From: Toxoplasma gondii ME49
Lineage: Eukaryota; Apicomplexa; Conoidasida; Eucoccidiorida; Sarcocystidae
DNA: 64,000 nt
Assembly: GCF_000006565.2 (NCBI RefSeq)
Contig: NC_031479.1
Span: forward strand, 4,552,289 to 4,616,288
Direction of reading: 5' to 3'
The position numbers were made by a program, and so were the translations under genes. A model generated the notes under the pieces. The model did not search any database, was not told the DNA's origin, and was given only the letters and a program-made list of their open reading frames with translations. This document shows positions 46,206-56,642 of this stretch, one piece after another; the first letter of the stretch is position 1, and every line of letters begins with the position of its first letter.

Positions 46206-47864
46206 TTCGCTTCTCCAGTGTCTTGTTGTAAGTCAGGTCGTTGGTAGGGATGAAACGGATACCTAAACCCGCCAAGGAAAACTATTTAAGATTTTACTAA
46301 AGTTACGCCTACGGCGTGCTGTGTACTCGAAACGTTTGCATAGAGCAACTTACCGTATCGAACATATCTGATTTTGGCAGGGCAATATGCGCACCAGTAG
46401 GCTAGTTGAATGGAGTATTGTCGCCGATTAGAAACAGAACCACTAGCAGAACTTAGATATCGATGAATACCAATTAACAGCTTTTCACTCTGCACAGCCG
46501 TAGTTTCCCTAGCAGCCGAACAATAGCAGACGATCAGTGAATGGCTCTGTGTTCATCACGAGGCAATGGTCCGTGCCACTGCTGGAATTCTGTTGCAGCC
46601 CAAACACCGGAAGGACTCGCGGAGATACAGTACGTCCCAGCGACGATGGCTGCTGAACAACTCGAGGCTTTCTTGGCGAAACATGCCGGAATTTATAATG
46701 ACTCTACAAGATACACTGAGTAATTCCAGACGCCCAGGAAATCCCACCCTTGCAGTGAGATGCGGTGGATGTACAGGCCAGCAACACTATTCGCGAATGT
46801 CATCCCTGGCGAAATGGACACGCTGTGAACTACCTTACCAGTGTACCCCGCGATGACATCATACCTTTAGCATGGATGATTCGTTAGAAAACGTAGCCGG
46901 AACCTATGCATTTCAGGCGCCCTACAAGGTGCAGTGCCTAAACCGACCGACTGCAAAATGACTCATCATGAGCCTCTCATTTCAGTCAGTCAATACACCC
47001 ACTGATATTCGCAGCTCGGTAGTTTACACTCCACACGCAGGAATGGCACCCCTGATAGCTTCCGCGCCGCTCCTGTTGAAACAGAGCGCATTTCACTGGT
47101 ACTGGATGTTGAGAACCCCTCACACACCACACACAAACACCTACATAAATCGTGCAGTGCAGTGCATTTTTAAAGTTTCGTTTGCCAACAGCGCGTCAAA
47201 TCCAGAGACGTCGAGTGTAATGTCTTGACGCACATCACACACACCTTGCACGGCACGATGCAGCGTCTCACTTGAGAAAACGGCGGAGAAGTCCACAGCG
47301 TCGAATCTGGAAACGATGTACGAAAGAGCAAGGAAACCCGTGCTTGCAAGTGTTCGTTCTCTAGCACAAACCGGCATCCTTCATGGTGAGCGTCGCCATC
47401 GCCATTGCTGCGGACTACAGGTAAAGCAGCCAGGAGACACGAATACGTAATCCAAGCCGAGTAAATTGCTAGCCAGCAGAAAAGTTCGAGGGGCAATGGA
47501 AATATTAAATCCTCTCTCGTAACCACAAGTAACCAAACGTGAGGCCGCGTCACACACTTCAGAGGTAATTGCTCATTCCATAGGACGTCCTATAGGAACG
47601 GCTGCCTACACACGCTCATGTCTATTACATGCCTCAGGAGCACCCTAGAGCTCCCCCACTAGCAAGAAGGCGTATCTGGACTGTCGGTGCCTGATACCAC
47701 CTCTGACAGTCAGCCACATGCATTATTCACATATCAATAGGCGGGTAAAGTGAACGCTTTCACTGATTATTCTCTTGTGGTTGCCTACTTCGCCCAGACT
47801 CCGGGAGTGACATAGAGTTCTGTATACTGAGGCTGTTTGGTCCACTGGATTAAGAAAACCAGCA
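46206..47864. other. Region between the possible small secreted gene and MYG1
   Basis: Contains the MYG1 3' flank. A possible extra MYG1 terminal exon lies at 47844-47785 (acceptor after TTTTCTTAATCCAG, 19 codons, TAG). A 127-codon minus frame at 47170-47553 has no supporting feature. Nothing else recognised. Confidence 0.35.
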
Positions 47865-50834
47865 TTACTGATAAAGATACCGAAAGACAGAAGGCAAGCC
47901 TACCAGCGTCTTTGTACCGCCAATAAAGCCGGTTGCATGGCAATGAATAAAGTCAGAGTCGCTCATGTCCTCCGATTTCTGAGTCCGCTCATCCGTGAGA
48001 ACAGCTTTCCCCAACTCGCTGTCCCTCAGACCTCTCAGCTTCTCTAGCAGCGGCAATCGAGACTTAAATAACTGGTCCTTCTCATTAACCGCATACACAC
48101 GCCAGCCCTCGATAGTTCCGTTCTTCAGGTCGGGATAGAGGCAGAAGAGTATCGGATAATCCAGCTGTAATTCCGCTTCGATCTCGTGAAGGTGTTCCTG
48201 CCGCAGACGGAAAGTAAAAACAGTGCGACATAGTCGGATGTGAATGCTGGCCAAGAAGATGGACGGCTCTGAGCAGAAAACAGAGAGCTGTCAGCCATAA
48301 ATCTTCTTTCATTGGGCTATTCGTAACCCGCTGAAGGAAGGCTAGCGCACGCAAACTTAAAGCCGGATAGACACTCGATGCAACCGGCCTTAGTCGACAC
48401 CACAGCACTGCAACTATCATAAGCAAGATAGAAGAAAATATGAAGAACGGTGCTAGCGTGTGAATCTATGGGCCCGCAGGTGTGTTTTTCGGTGCTTCCG
48501 TCTTTCCACTTATACGGGCGTAACCAGTGTCTGGCATCCAGGGATTAGTGACGTGCAACACATCTGACAGCAGAACCCGGATGAGTTGCCTCTTGTGACG
48601 ATATAGTGGAAGACGTATTGTTGCTTCCTGTCCCACATGGCGCTGACAGGCAGAATGTAGAATCGTCCCCTCACCTGGAATGGGCACCATTGCTTGAGCT
48701 TGACGATTCGTCCAGAAGAATGAACCTTGGTTCTCTCTTGAACTGCGTCAAGTACCACCTGTCTTGCGGGGAGCCACACGTCAACAATGGAGCTTACTGC
48801 ATCTTCGAACTCTGCGTCTACAAGTTTCATGGCTTTTCTGAAGCCGTGAACTTCCTCCACGGATCCACCCTCAACCTCAGCGGGGTACAAATCCGCTTCC
48901 GCAGTTCGCAAGCGCTTTACTTGAGGCCGAGTGGCACGGAGCTCCTCCAAATTCCACGGCGGATAACAACGGGATACCCGAGAGCTTAGGTTGGTGCTGT
49001 CTTTGTACAACAGGGGACTGCCGTTGGACGCAATGGAGACGCCGTTGTCGATTGCATCAACCGCCTCAACGAAGGACGTGTACAGCCTTTCGAAGACGCA
49101 ATCCAACAACTCTGGGCTCGTTAGTCCTGAAACCAACAGCACAGAAACGACAGTGCGGAAACGTACTCCTGCCCGAGCTCGCTCCAACTGGAGCATGAGG
49201 TGTACAGCCGCCTCAAATATGAGTGGGCCTCACTACCTGTGTCCGTGTGAGAGACAGCGGAGCCGCACATCAGTTCGAAAACGAAGGCATCATCGTATGT
49301 CAGTCCCGACAGTCCCTGTGGAATGGCCACTTATATATTATTATTCAGTTGACATCCATTTACAAAGAGCAATCACTGGATTCGTTGGAGGGTAGGCTCT
49401 TCGCCTGCCATCTCAGCGCAGATATGAGCAGACAGTCTGCCGCGCTTCTGACGTGACCTATGATGATGCGTGGTGACTTCACCTATGCTATGCTACGCGA
49501 CGATCTGCACTCTAAGTACACGTTCGATTACTCCGATTGGATAACTTAAATGAACAGATATCTTAAACTTCGTAACGTTTTCTTCCTTGTATTAATAAGT
49601 TAGTTTTTATTTAGAAGTGGGCGCGGTTTTACAACAAGCGCCGAGGGTCTGCAGAGTTAAAACAAATTCTGCCCTCCACAATCCATACCGAATCGATGTC
49701 GCAGAATATCCTTTCCGAAGTGTTTGTAGATTAGGCCTGCACTGCTGAGTTTTGTGACAGCTGCCTTTTTGCAAGCTTTCTCTTCCACTTTCCCGTTTCC
49801 TGCAGCATCGCGCCTCCTTTCCGACGACACTTGACCGCCATCGTCCTTCCCTGCATCCTTGTTCCCGCTGTCAAGCGTGTCTGAAGCTGTCGGGCTCTTC
49901 CCGTAGAATGTCAAGGTAAAACTCTTTTGATGGTGGTCAAACCGACGCTTCTCTGGATCATATTCTGCACCAACATCCACGACGATGTCGCAAGTGGCGA
50001 GGACTGCAGGGTCCCGAGACCGGACAACTCGTGCATTCTGGAACTCGGGCAGACTGAGAAGCATAACTGTCGCGAGCACCTCGTCCTCGTGGAACCTGGA
50101 CAAAAAATACACGGAGTCACAGAGTCTTCAGAACCACGAAGGCACACGGGAAGGAAAGGAGGAGAACTTATAATGTGGCGGATACAATGTATGGTTCAGC
50201 TGGGACCATTAGGTTCGCAATGCCGGTACGGAGAATATGGCACTTATTTGTACCAGTCGACATCGGGGGTTCGGCAGTCTTTTTCAAGAACTAACGCGAG
50301 TAACTCTCTGAAGCAACGCATGTGTACGAAAGGATTAAATCAAACACAAAACACCAACTGCACAGCGCTCCTCTGAGCCTAGTCTAGAGGGGAAAGCACA
50401 AGCCGAGGGCCTCTACGGACACGGCGGAAAGAAATTCTGTCTGTCACTTATATCTCGCAGACATCCTCGGTGCCCGTGTGCTCCGTCACGGTCCCAGGCA
50501 GACACCCTTGTTTCACCTGGCCGTAACAGCTACGTCATGTGTTGTCGAGTCAGCAGCATAACATCCTTTCTCCTCCTAAGAAGCATCGTCACGGAGCTTC
50601 CTTCTGGCCATTTAACGCAAGACTTGATATTGTCTCGAAAGACAGCGCTATGTGCAACAGATCGGTGAGGACTCCGGCCACGCTGCAACACACCACAGCG
50701 CATGATCCGCCGCTGGATAAGCGATCTACCGAACGCTCAGGCTGTGTCGAGGCATCATCGGGAAAATGCAAATATTCTCACTTGCCGCTGTGCGTCCCGA
50801 TTACCGGACGTCGGGGGGCTTCTGCAGTTGTCAT
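47865..50834 (-). CDS. MYG1: MYG1/UPF0160 family exonuclease (DHH-like metal hydrolase)
   Basis: Four exons: 50834-50782, 50095-49689, 49126-48675, 48197-47865, total 414 codons plus stop. All internal junctions fit GT-AG with conserved phase. Landmarks of the family are PVIGTHSGK/FHEDEVLA across the first intron, CDIVVDVGAEYDPEKRRFDHHQKSF, KLSSAGLIYKHFG, FVEAVDAIDNGVS, VWLPARQVVLDAVQER, CPFQEHLHEIE, SRLPLLEKLRGLRD and HCHATGFIGG. MYG1 in other eukaryotes is a 3'-5' RNA exonuclease acting in nucleus and mitochondria. Differences from the usual family: the conserved FHCDE is FHEDE here, and a charged insert of about 40 residues separates the DHH segment from KLSSAG. The frame is open upstream to 51545 (an extra 237 codons, Arg/Ser-rich, possibly a targeting extension), so the start is unresolved. 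The end could instead splice at 47904 to an exon at 47844-47785. Confidence 0.9.
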
Positions 50835-52272
50835 TTTCGCAGGTCGGAAGCGAGGTTCATCGGGCGCCGCCTGGAATTGGGCAAACCGTGAGACATATGA
50901 AAAACTTTGTTTCCGTGGAATCGCAGACGACTGGGAATTTGTGAAGTTGCAGAGAGGAAAGCAAAAAGCAGGATAAGGGCTGAAACGAGAAAACGAGGGA
51001 AGCGCCCACGTGCTGCTCGCTCCTGGTCCGGCTGTGGGGAGGACTCGCGAAAGAGACCCGCGGGAAAGCGAGATGTTCCACGGATTGGACAAAAACAGAT
51101 TTCTGAAGAGAAGGAAGAGACACCAACCACGAAGGCCTATCCTGGCGGGACGCGAAGATCTGCGGCAACTCTCGGTAATGTTTTGTTGGACAGCTGAAGC
51201 AGAGAGAAACGAGGCACGACAGCCACCCCTTCCGAAAAATGGAGACACCTGGACGCGATAATTTGTTGCCAGAGGCATGTGGTAGTGTCTGACGCTCTGA
51301 CCCAGTGAGTATGCTCTGTCAACTCCAGAGGCCCCGGAACAAAGGGGAAAACGCGTAGGCTGTCGATGGGTGGCACATCTATTCATAGGGAAGAAAGGGG
51401 CGTCTATTTCCACTGTCAAACTCCCCTTATCCCCCTTATTACTCGACTGACGCGACGCACGCGACGAATTTACATATTTCCGGTACGAAGGAGCGCGTGG
51501 CTGAGCGCGGTAGCAGCATGCAGCTGTTTGTCTGGGGTATCGCAAAGAGAGTTTTGGAAAAGATGGAAAGCAGTCGACTCAACAAAAAGATCTAAGCCGA
51601 AAAATATCTGAACGAAGGACAAGTAGGTTCGTCAGCTATGGAGATAAAAGAATATGTTTCCTCTCTGGTGGTCCGCATGGCTACGGATGTAGACCATCAA
51701 AATCCTGGCATGCATCGATGCATGCGCCGACGGGGGGGCTCAGTTACGGCTTGCCAATGCTGCCCACCTATGTATGCGTGCCCACTACGAACATCATCAC
51801 TATTTCGTCGCATAGTTTCATTCGTCCAATTTTGTTTATTCAGTGTGTCTCAAGTGAGACGGACAACGAACGGGGCAAGTGTGTCTTGCGAACGAGGTAC
51901 CGTAAGTGGGAAGCAAGAGACGTACGCGCATGCGTTTTCGTCAGTTCAGTGTGACTGTTCTACTCTCTTTGTTACTCTCGGTGTGTTTTCTGCTGTTACG
52001 GAGTCCCAGCTAAGTCCTGTTCTTCACGGGCCGTCTTTTCGTCCAATCAGCACAGTGTAACGTGACACTTCGCGGTTAGTCATCACCGTTTCAGCTCTGT
52101 CGCAAGAGTTCATTGCTGCCCAAAAAGCCGACCTCTTTTTATCAGTAACTCGAGCCTCGTGTCGAATTTCTGGATCTGTGCTGCATCCATTGTGATTATG
52201 AGAGTCCAGTACAACTTTTCTAATTGGGCGGAAAGGTAGTACGGCTGAGTTGTTCTTCCGACAGTTTCCTAA
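50835..52272. other. Divergent promoter region of MYG1 and dephospho-CoA kinase
   Basis: Separates two divergent genes. The left part is open in frame with MYG1 up to 51545 and may be its N-terminal extension or 5' UTR. The most striking element is the palindrome at 51708-51725. Confidence 0.5.
51708..51725. promoter_or_regulatory. Perfect 18-bp palindrome GCATGCATCGATGCATGC
   Basis: The 18 bases equal their own reverse complement and contain two GCATGC words, each part of a TGCATGC-type motif, centred on an ATCGAT. It lies 548 bases upstream of the dephospho-CoA kinase ATG and upstream of MYG1 on the other strand, so it could serve both. GCATGC-type sequences are known cis-elements in Toxoplasma promoters. 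A paired, symmetric copy suggests binding of a dimeric AP2 factor, which is inference. Confidence 0.5.
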
Positions 52273-53136
52273 ATGGCGATCACCGCCGTGGTGTTATTCC
52301 TTTGGCAATGTATCATTCTTCTTCTAGCATTTTGTTCTTCCTTTCTCTCCGGCCTGCTAGCTAGCAAATGTGCACACACGAGCAGACTGTATAAGCGACC
52401 GAGAGTGGTCAGCGCGTTCTTGATTGCCTTCGTGCTAGCAGGCCTTGCTGGAGTGCAACTCTTCGCTCAGACTGGGGTTGCGAAGCTGTGTGCCGGCATA
52501 CTTCTGTTTGGTATAAGCTTGGGAAGCCGATTTTGCGTTTACGGGATCACTGGCGGGATTGCCTCCGGAAAGTCCACCCTTTCCCGTTGCCTAGCAAACG
52601 ATTTGGGGTTTACCATTATAGATGCAGACGTGATCGCACGCGAAATTTTGCATCCCGGTCACGCGGCTCATAGGCAAGTGGTATCTGTATTCGGCCAGTC
52701 CATCCTGGTACCTGGAACGACAGAGATCAATCGAAGTGCGCTGAGAGAAGCAGCGTTTAAAGATGAAGAGGCGAGACGAAAATTAAACCGGATCACTCAC
52801 CGATACATAATCTACGAGATCCTGTGGCATGTGTTTCTATATCGTGTCGTTTACTTGCGCTCTCGTGTGGCTCTAGATGCTGCCTTGCTTATGGAAACAA
52901 GTCTAGATTGGTTGTGCGCCCCAGTTTTTGTGCTTGCCACCAGTCCGGAGACGCAGATTGAACGATTGACAAGACGGGATGGACGGAAATGTAGCAGGCA
53001 AGCGCTAGAGGCAATGACACGCGCACAGCTCCCCCTTACCGAGAAGTGCCAACGAGCCGATGTTGTCTTCGACAACAACGGTACAATCCGCGATCTCCAG
53101 GCGCAGGGCATTGCGTACTTTAGGGGGCGTATATAG
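52273..53136 (+). CDS. Dephospho-CoA kinase with N-terminal membrane segments
   Basis: 287 codons, single exon, ATG at 52273, TAG at 53134-53136. The C-terminal 200 residues are a complete CoaE/DPCK domain that phosphorylates the 3'-hydroxyl of dephospho-CoA to make CoA (EC 2.7.1.24). It has a P-loop GITGGIASGKST at 91-102, IIDADVIAREILHPGH at 115-130, then LNRITHRYI, the ALLMETSLDWLCAPVFVLATSP core strand region, the QIERLTRRDGRKCSR lid arginines, and a terminal ADVVFDNNGTIRDL. The first about 85 residues are extra compared with bacterial CoaE and carry two to three hydrophobic segments (about 4-24, 46-64 and 68-84). These would anchor the enzyme in a membrane or act as a targeting signal. 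A hydrophobic N-terminal extension also occurs in some eukaryotic DPCK proteins. Divergent from MYG1. Confidence 0.93.
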   Translation: MAITAVVLFLWQCIILLLAFCSSFLSGLLASKCAHTSRLYKRPRVVSAFLIAFVLAGLAGVQLFAQTGVAKLCAGILLFGISLGSRFCVYGITGGIASGKSTLSRCLANDLGFTIIDADVIAREILHPGHAAHRQVVSVFGQSILVPGTTEINRSALREAAFKDEEARRKLNRITHRYIIYEILWHVFLYRVVYLRSRVALDAALLMETSLDWLCAPVFVLATSPETQIERLTRRDGRKCSRQALEAMTRAQLPLTEKCQRADVVFDNNGTIRDLQAQGIAYFRGRI

Positions 53137-55070
53137 GCTTCTGCTTTGGATGGCTTTTGTGAGCGCGTGATTTTTTAAGAAACAGGGAGTCGCTACGGTT
53201 GGTGCCGTTGTTGGTAGGCCGTCGGGGAATGCTGCCTTTTCGATAGAGGTATCGTTCTCTGTTGATGTTTTTAATTATGAGGCTGGTTAATCCTCTCGGC
53301 GACAATCGGCGGGGAGTGCGGTCACATACACAGCGAATGGTTCAGTGATTTCTTTTTCATTGTATGAAGTTCCCCCATATCTTCGTTCCTGGATATCTGC
53401 AAGGGATTGTATAAGACGGCATTCGTTTTTCTTCTGGCTTTCTGGTGAGGGACGACGGCAGATTCACGTTGGCAGAAAACGGGTAATTTTCGGCATGCAT
53501 CTGGTCATGAACTTCCGCAGCACGTTACAGGAAACGGGTTCCCCTTTTCTTTTGAATGCGGCAACCTGTGCACACACGAACGGTGACTCCGTCAAAACTT
53601 CACGCAGCAGCACAGAGCAAGAGAGGAAAGCCAATAAAGCGAAATCTAAGACATGACACGAGGACAGACGGAACGACGACTTCAAAAATGTAGTGTTGTT
53701 TTAACAGTCGCTGGAATCTGCGCAGCGACAATTCCTGTCAGGCCGTGGGCTGCTTTTTCCTTGTGACGCCATGTGGGAGTAGGGACAAGGGACAACGACA
53801 AATGGAAGAGAAGTGGGACAGGGTGAAACGAATAGTTGTAAGAAGGGGTACGCAGGACAAAGCAGGACGAATGAAGTGGAGAGCACTCACGAGGGGATTC
53901 GAGAGACAAATATGAAAATTAGAGACAACGACGGATGGGAACGCGTAGAGTATGGTAGAGGATGGAATAATGGGAAGATAAGGAGGAACACGCAGGGTAA
54001 ATTCTACGATGCGCAGAACAAGCATTCCTCCCGTTAAGCAGGCGAGAATTTCGGAAGCAAAAGATGAGACTAGTATGAGAAAAAGGGGTGCACTGCAGTA
54101 CCCGCTACCATCATTATTTTTTTAGGATGTTAGTGCCGGTGCTTTCATAAGAAACTAGAAGCAGCAGGCTGGATTATGTCAGGCAGGGCCGTGACCATGT
54201 ACGACATTGCCCAGAAGATGTGTTCGAACTGGTCACCTACCTGAGTTTGAATGTTGGTGCCGGTACAGCGGGGCTCTACAGCTGTTGTAAATGTAATTCT
54301 GCATTTGCATTGAAGCCTTGGCTTGTGGTCAATTGCGATTGCCCATCGCACCCACGGGTGAAGCCGAAGGCGCGTATGACGGGCGGCCCCATCTCCGTAC
54401 GACGGCCTCTTAACTACCAGCCCGTTCACGCCGATTCGCGAATTTCACCCGTTGTTATCTTTTTGCAACAGCACAGTCCACGTGGGAGTTGGCATTCTTT
54501 CTGTTGTAGTTTGCTACAGGTGCGCCCGCAAAACAGTGTTGAGTCGTTGAACGGAGGAACCAATTCCAGGTTTAGTTGCAAGGTGGTGCTGACGGATCTT
54601 CAGGTTGGTTTTTATCGTGTAAGCCTGAGGTGTAGAGTGAGTCGCAGTTACTTTTACTACGTTGACAAAATCCTTGAATTACACACTTTCACAACACACG
54701 TTGCGTTTGCTCTCACTATTTGAAAATCTCATTCTGGGACGCCGTACTTCTTTCGAGGGTCAGTTGCAACCTGGAATCGCAGTCGCCCGCAAGGACGATG
54801 CCAGATTCAGCCCCGAGTCATGGCGCACGCGTGCCAACGGCGCCATAGAGCATCGAATAGTTCGGGTGGCTGCCCTGTTTACCCTAGTGTCACTACTTGA
54901 CTGCTTATCAGTGCAGTTTTTGGGTAGGTTTTTGGCTGCGAGTGTCTCACGTTACTTCTCATTGGAGTCACGGTAGTTGGTGAACGACGCGGGTCGGAGC
55001 AGTTGGATGTGCGTCCTGGGAAAAAGTGTCATTCTGCAGTTCTTGGACAGTCTCTTGCGAAATTGGAAAA
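53137..55070. other. Intergenic region upstream of alanine dehydrogenase
   Basis: 3' flank of dephospho-CoA kinase and promoter of alanine dehydrogenase. A GCATGCAT word lies at about 53493. Frames such as 54220-54723 (167 codons, plus) have no recognisable domain or splice support. Confidence 0.4.
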
Positions 55071-56642
55071 ATGATTATTGGGTGTCCAGTCGAACGTAAA
55101 CACGATGAGGGCCGAGTAGGACTAGCTCCGGCCGGCGCTCTGGAGCTTGTCAAGGCCGGCCATACGGTTCTTATTGAGAAGGACGCAGGAAAGAAGGCGC
55201 ATTTCACCGATGAAGATTACGTTCAACAAGGGGCTGAGATTGTTGCGTCCGCGGAAGAGCTATATGGACGCTCGGAAATGATAGTTAAGGTACACCAACA
55301 TCTTCCGGTGCCACAGAGCAGTTTCCAGCCTATTTCGCTTGCCCCATGAAATTGGAAAAAGGGTCACTTTCTGCTCTTCTTCATTTTTGCTTCAGTCCCC
55401 TCAGTGCTAAAATAACTATCTATGGTTTGTACACTTGTACTTCCGACCTCTGAGTCAGTTTAGTTCCTGCCTGCATTACGGGTTGTGTTGCCATTTCATT
55501 GAGTTGCTGTATGTAGGAGTAGCGGGGCCTAAGCGCAAGATTTCTCTCGTGCTTCCTCTCGTTGTTGTTAACATGAAAGCCATTTTCTGAAACGTTTTAC
55601 GAAACGAGACGTTGTGCGCTTGTGCTGTGATATGAAAAAATGGTGTCGCTGATGTACACCGTGTGGTGCCCCCGTTTGTGTAACACAGGTGAAGGAGCCA
55701 CAGCCGGATGAATGGAAGCTCGTGAAGTCGGGACAGATACTTTTTTGCTACTTCCACTTTTGCGCGAGCCAGAGTCTCACGGAAGCAATGCTGAACAGTG
55801 GTGCAATATGCATCAGCTATGAGACGGTTCAGAAGGATGGGCGTTTGCCCCTTCTCGAGCCCATGTCAGAGGTTGCCGGCAGAATGTCGATTCAGTGTGG
55901 AATGCACTTCCTGGAAACTCCTCAAGGAGGAGCAGGAGTAATGCTATCGGGATTGCCGGGTGTTCGTCGCGGTCGTGTGCTTATTCTTGGAGGTGGTGTT
56001 GTGGGAGCAAGCGCGGCCTCCGCGGCGGCTGGTGTTGGCGCGGATGTCGTGATCCTTGACAAGAATGTGGACCGCCTTCGAATGCTTGCGAGCATCATGC
56101 CTCCAAATGTGAGTACTCGGTGCGCCGGCGAGGAAGCTCTCCTGGAGGAACTTTCTCTGTGCGACCTTCTAGTTGGCGCAGTATTGCTGCCGGGTCGCAA
56201 AGCGCCCAAGATCGTACGTCGAGAGCACTTGAAGCGAATGAAGCCTGGTTCTGTTATTGTTGACGTCTCCATTGATCACGGCGGATGCGTGGAAACCACA
56301 CGTGTAACGTGCCACCATGACCCGATTTATGAAGTGGATGGAATTATTCATTACGGGGTTGCAAATATGCCCGCTGCGGTGGCGCACTCTAGCACGCTAG
56401 CTCTCACTAACGTCACGCTGCCTTACGTCCTTCATCTGGCGGAGCGTGGTTGGTTGCACGCGTGCCTGGCGGACACCTCCTTAATGTTGGGATTGAATGT
56501 TGCGAAAGGGAAGGTCCTTCATCCAGGCGTTGCAGAGGCTTTCGGCCTCAACAGCGTTCCGCTGAGTGAATTCCTCGAGAGAGCTCAGGCGAATGAAAAT
56601 GAAAAACGTGTTGATGGGCCAAACGAGACACGAAACGCATAA
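55071..56642 (+). CDS. Alanine dehydrogenase (NAD+)
   Basis: Two exons, 55071-55289 and 55689-56642, joined phase 0 across a 399-base GT-AG intron; product 390 aa, close to the about 370 of bacterial enzymes. It interconverts L-alanine and pyruvate plus ammonia with NAD (EC 1.4.1.1). Start MIIGCPVERKHDEGRVGLAP is the canonical N-terminus. Substrate-binding Arg15, Lys75 (in VKVKEP) and His96 (in FCYFHFC) fall at the same numbers as in well-studied bacterial enzymes. The Rossmann loop GGGVVGASAASAAAGVGADV (174-193) is followed by an Asp at 197 favouring NAD over NADP. The DVSIDHGGCVETTRVT and HYGVANMPAAVAHSSTLALTN segments are the family signature. A short charged tail follows after about residue 370. 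No signal or transit peptide precedes the catalytic start, so a cytosolic enzyme is inferred. The family is mainly bacterial, which raises the possibility of old gene transfer, now intron-bearing. Confidence 0.95.

Noticed and set aside
47785..47844. Possible final MYG1 exon of 19 codons with a strong acceptor
   Set aside because: Phase fits, but the sequence does not resemble the usual MYG1 end; read-through to the stop at 47865 was kept as the default and the alternative is noted in that entry.
54220..54723. 167-codon plus frame upstream of alanine dehydrogenase
   Set aside because: Cysteine-rich and without any recognisable pattern; overlapped by an open minus frame.
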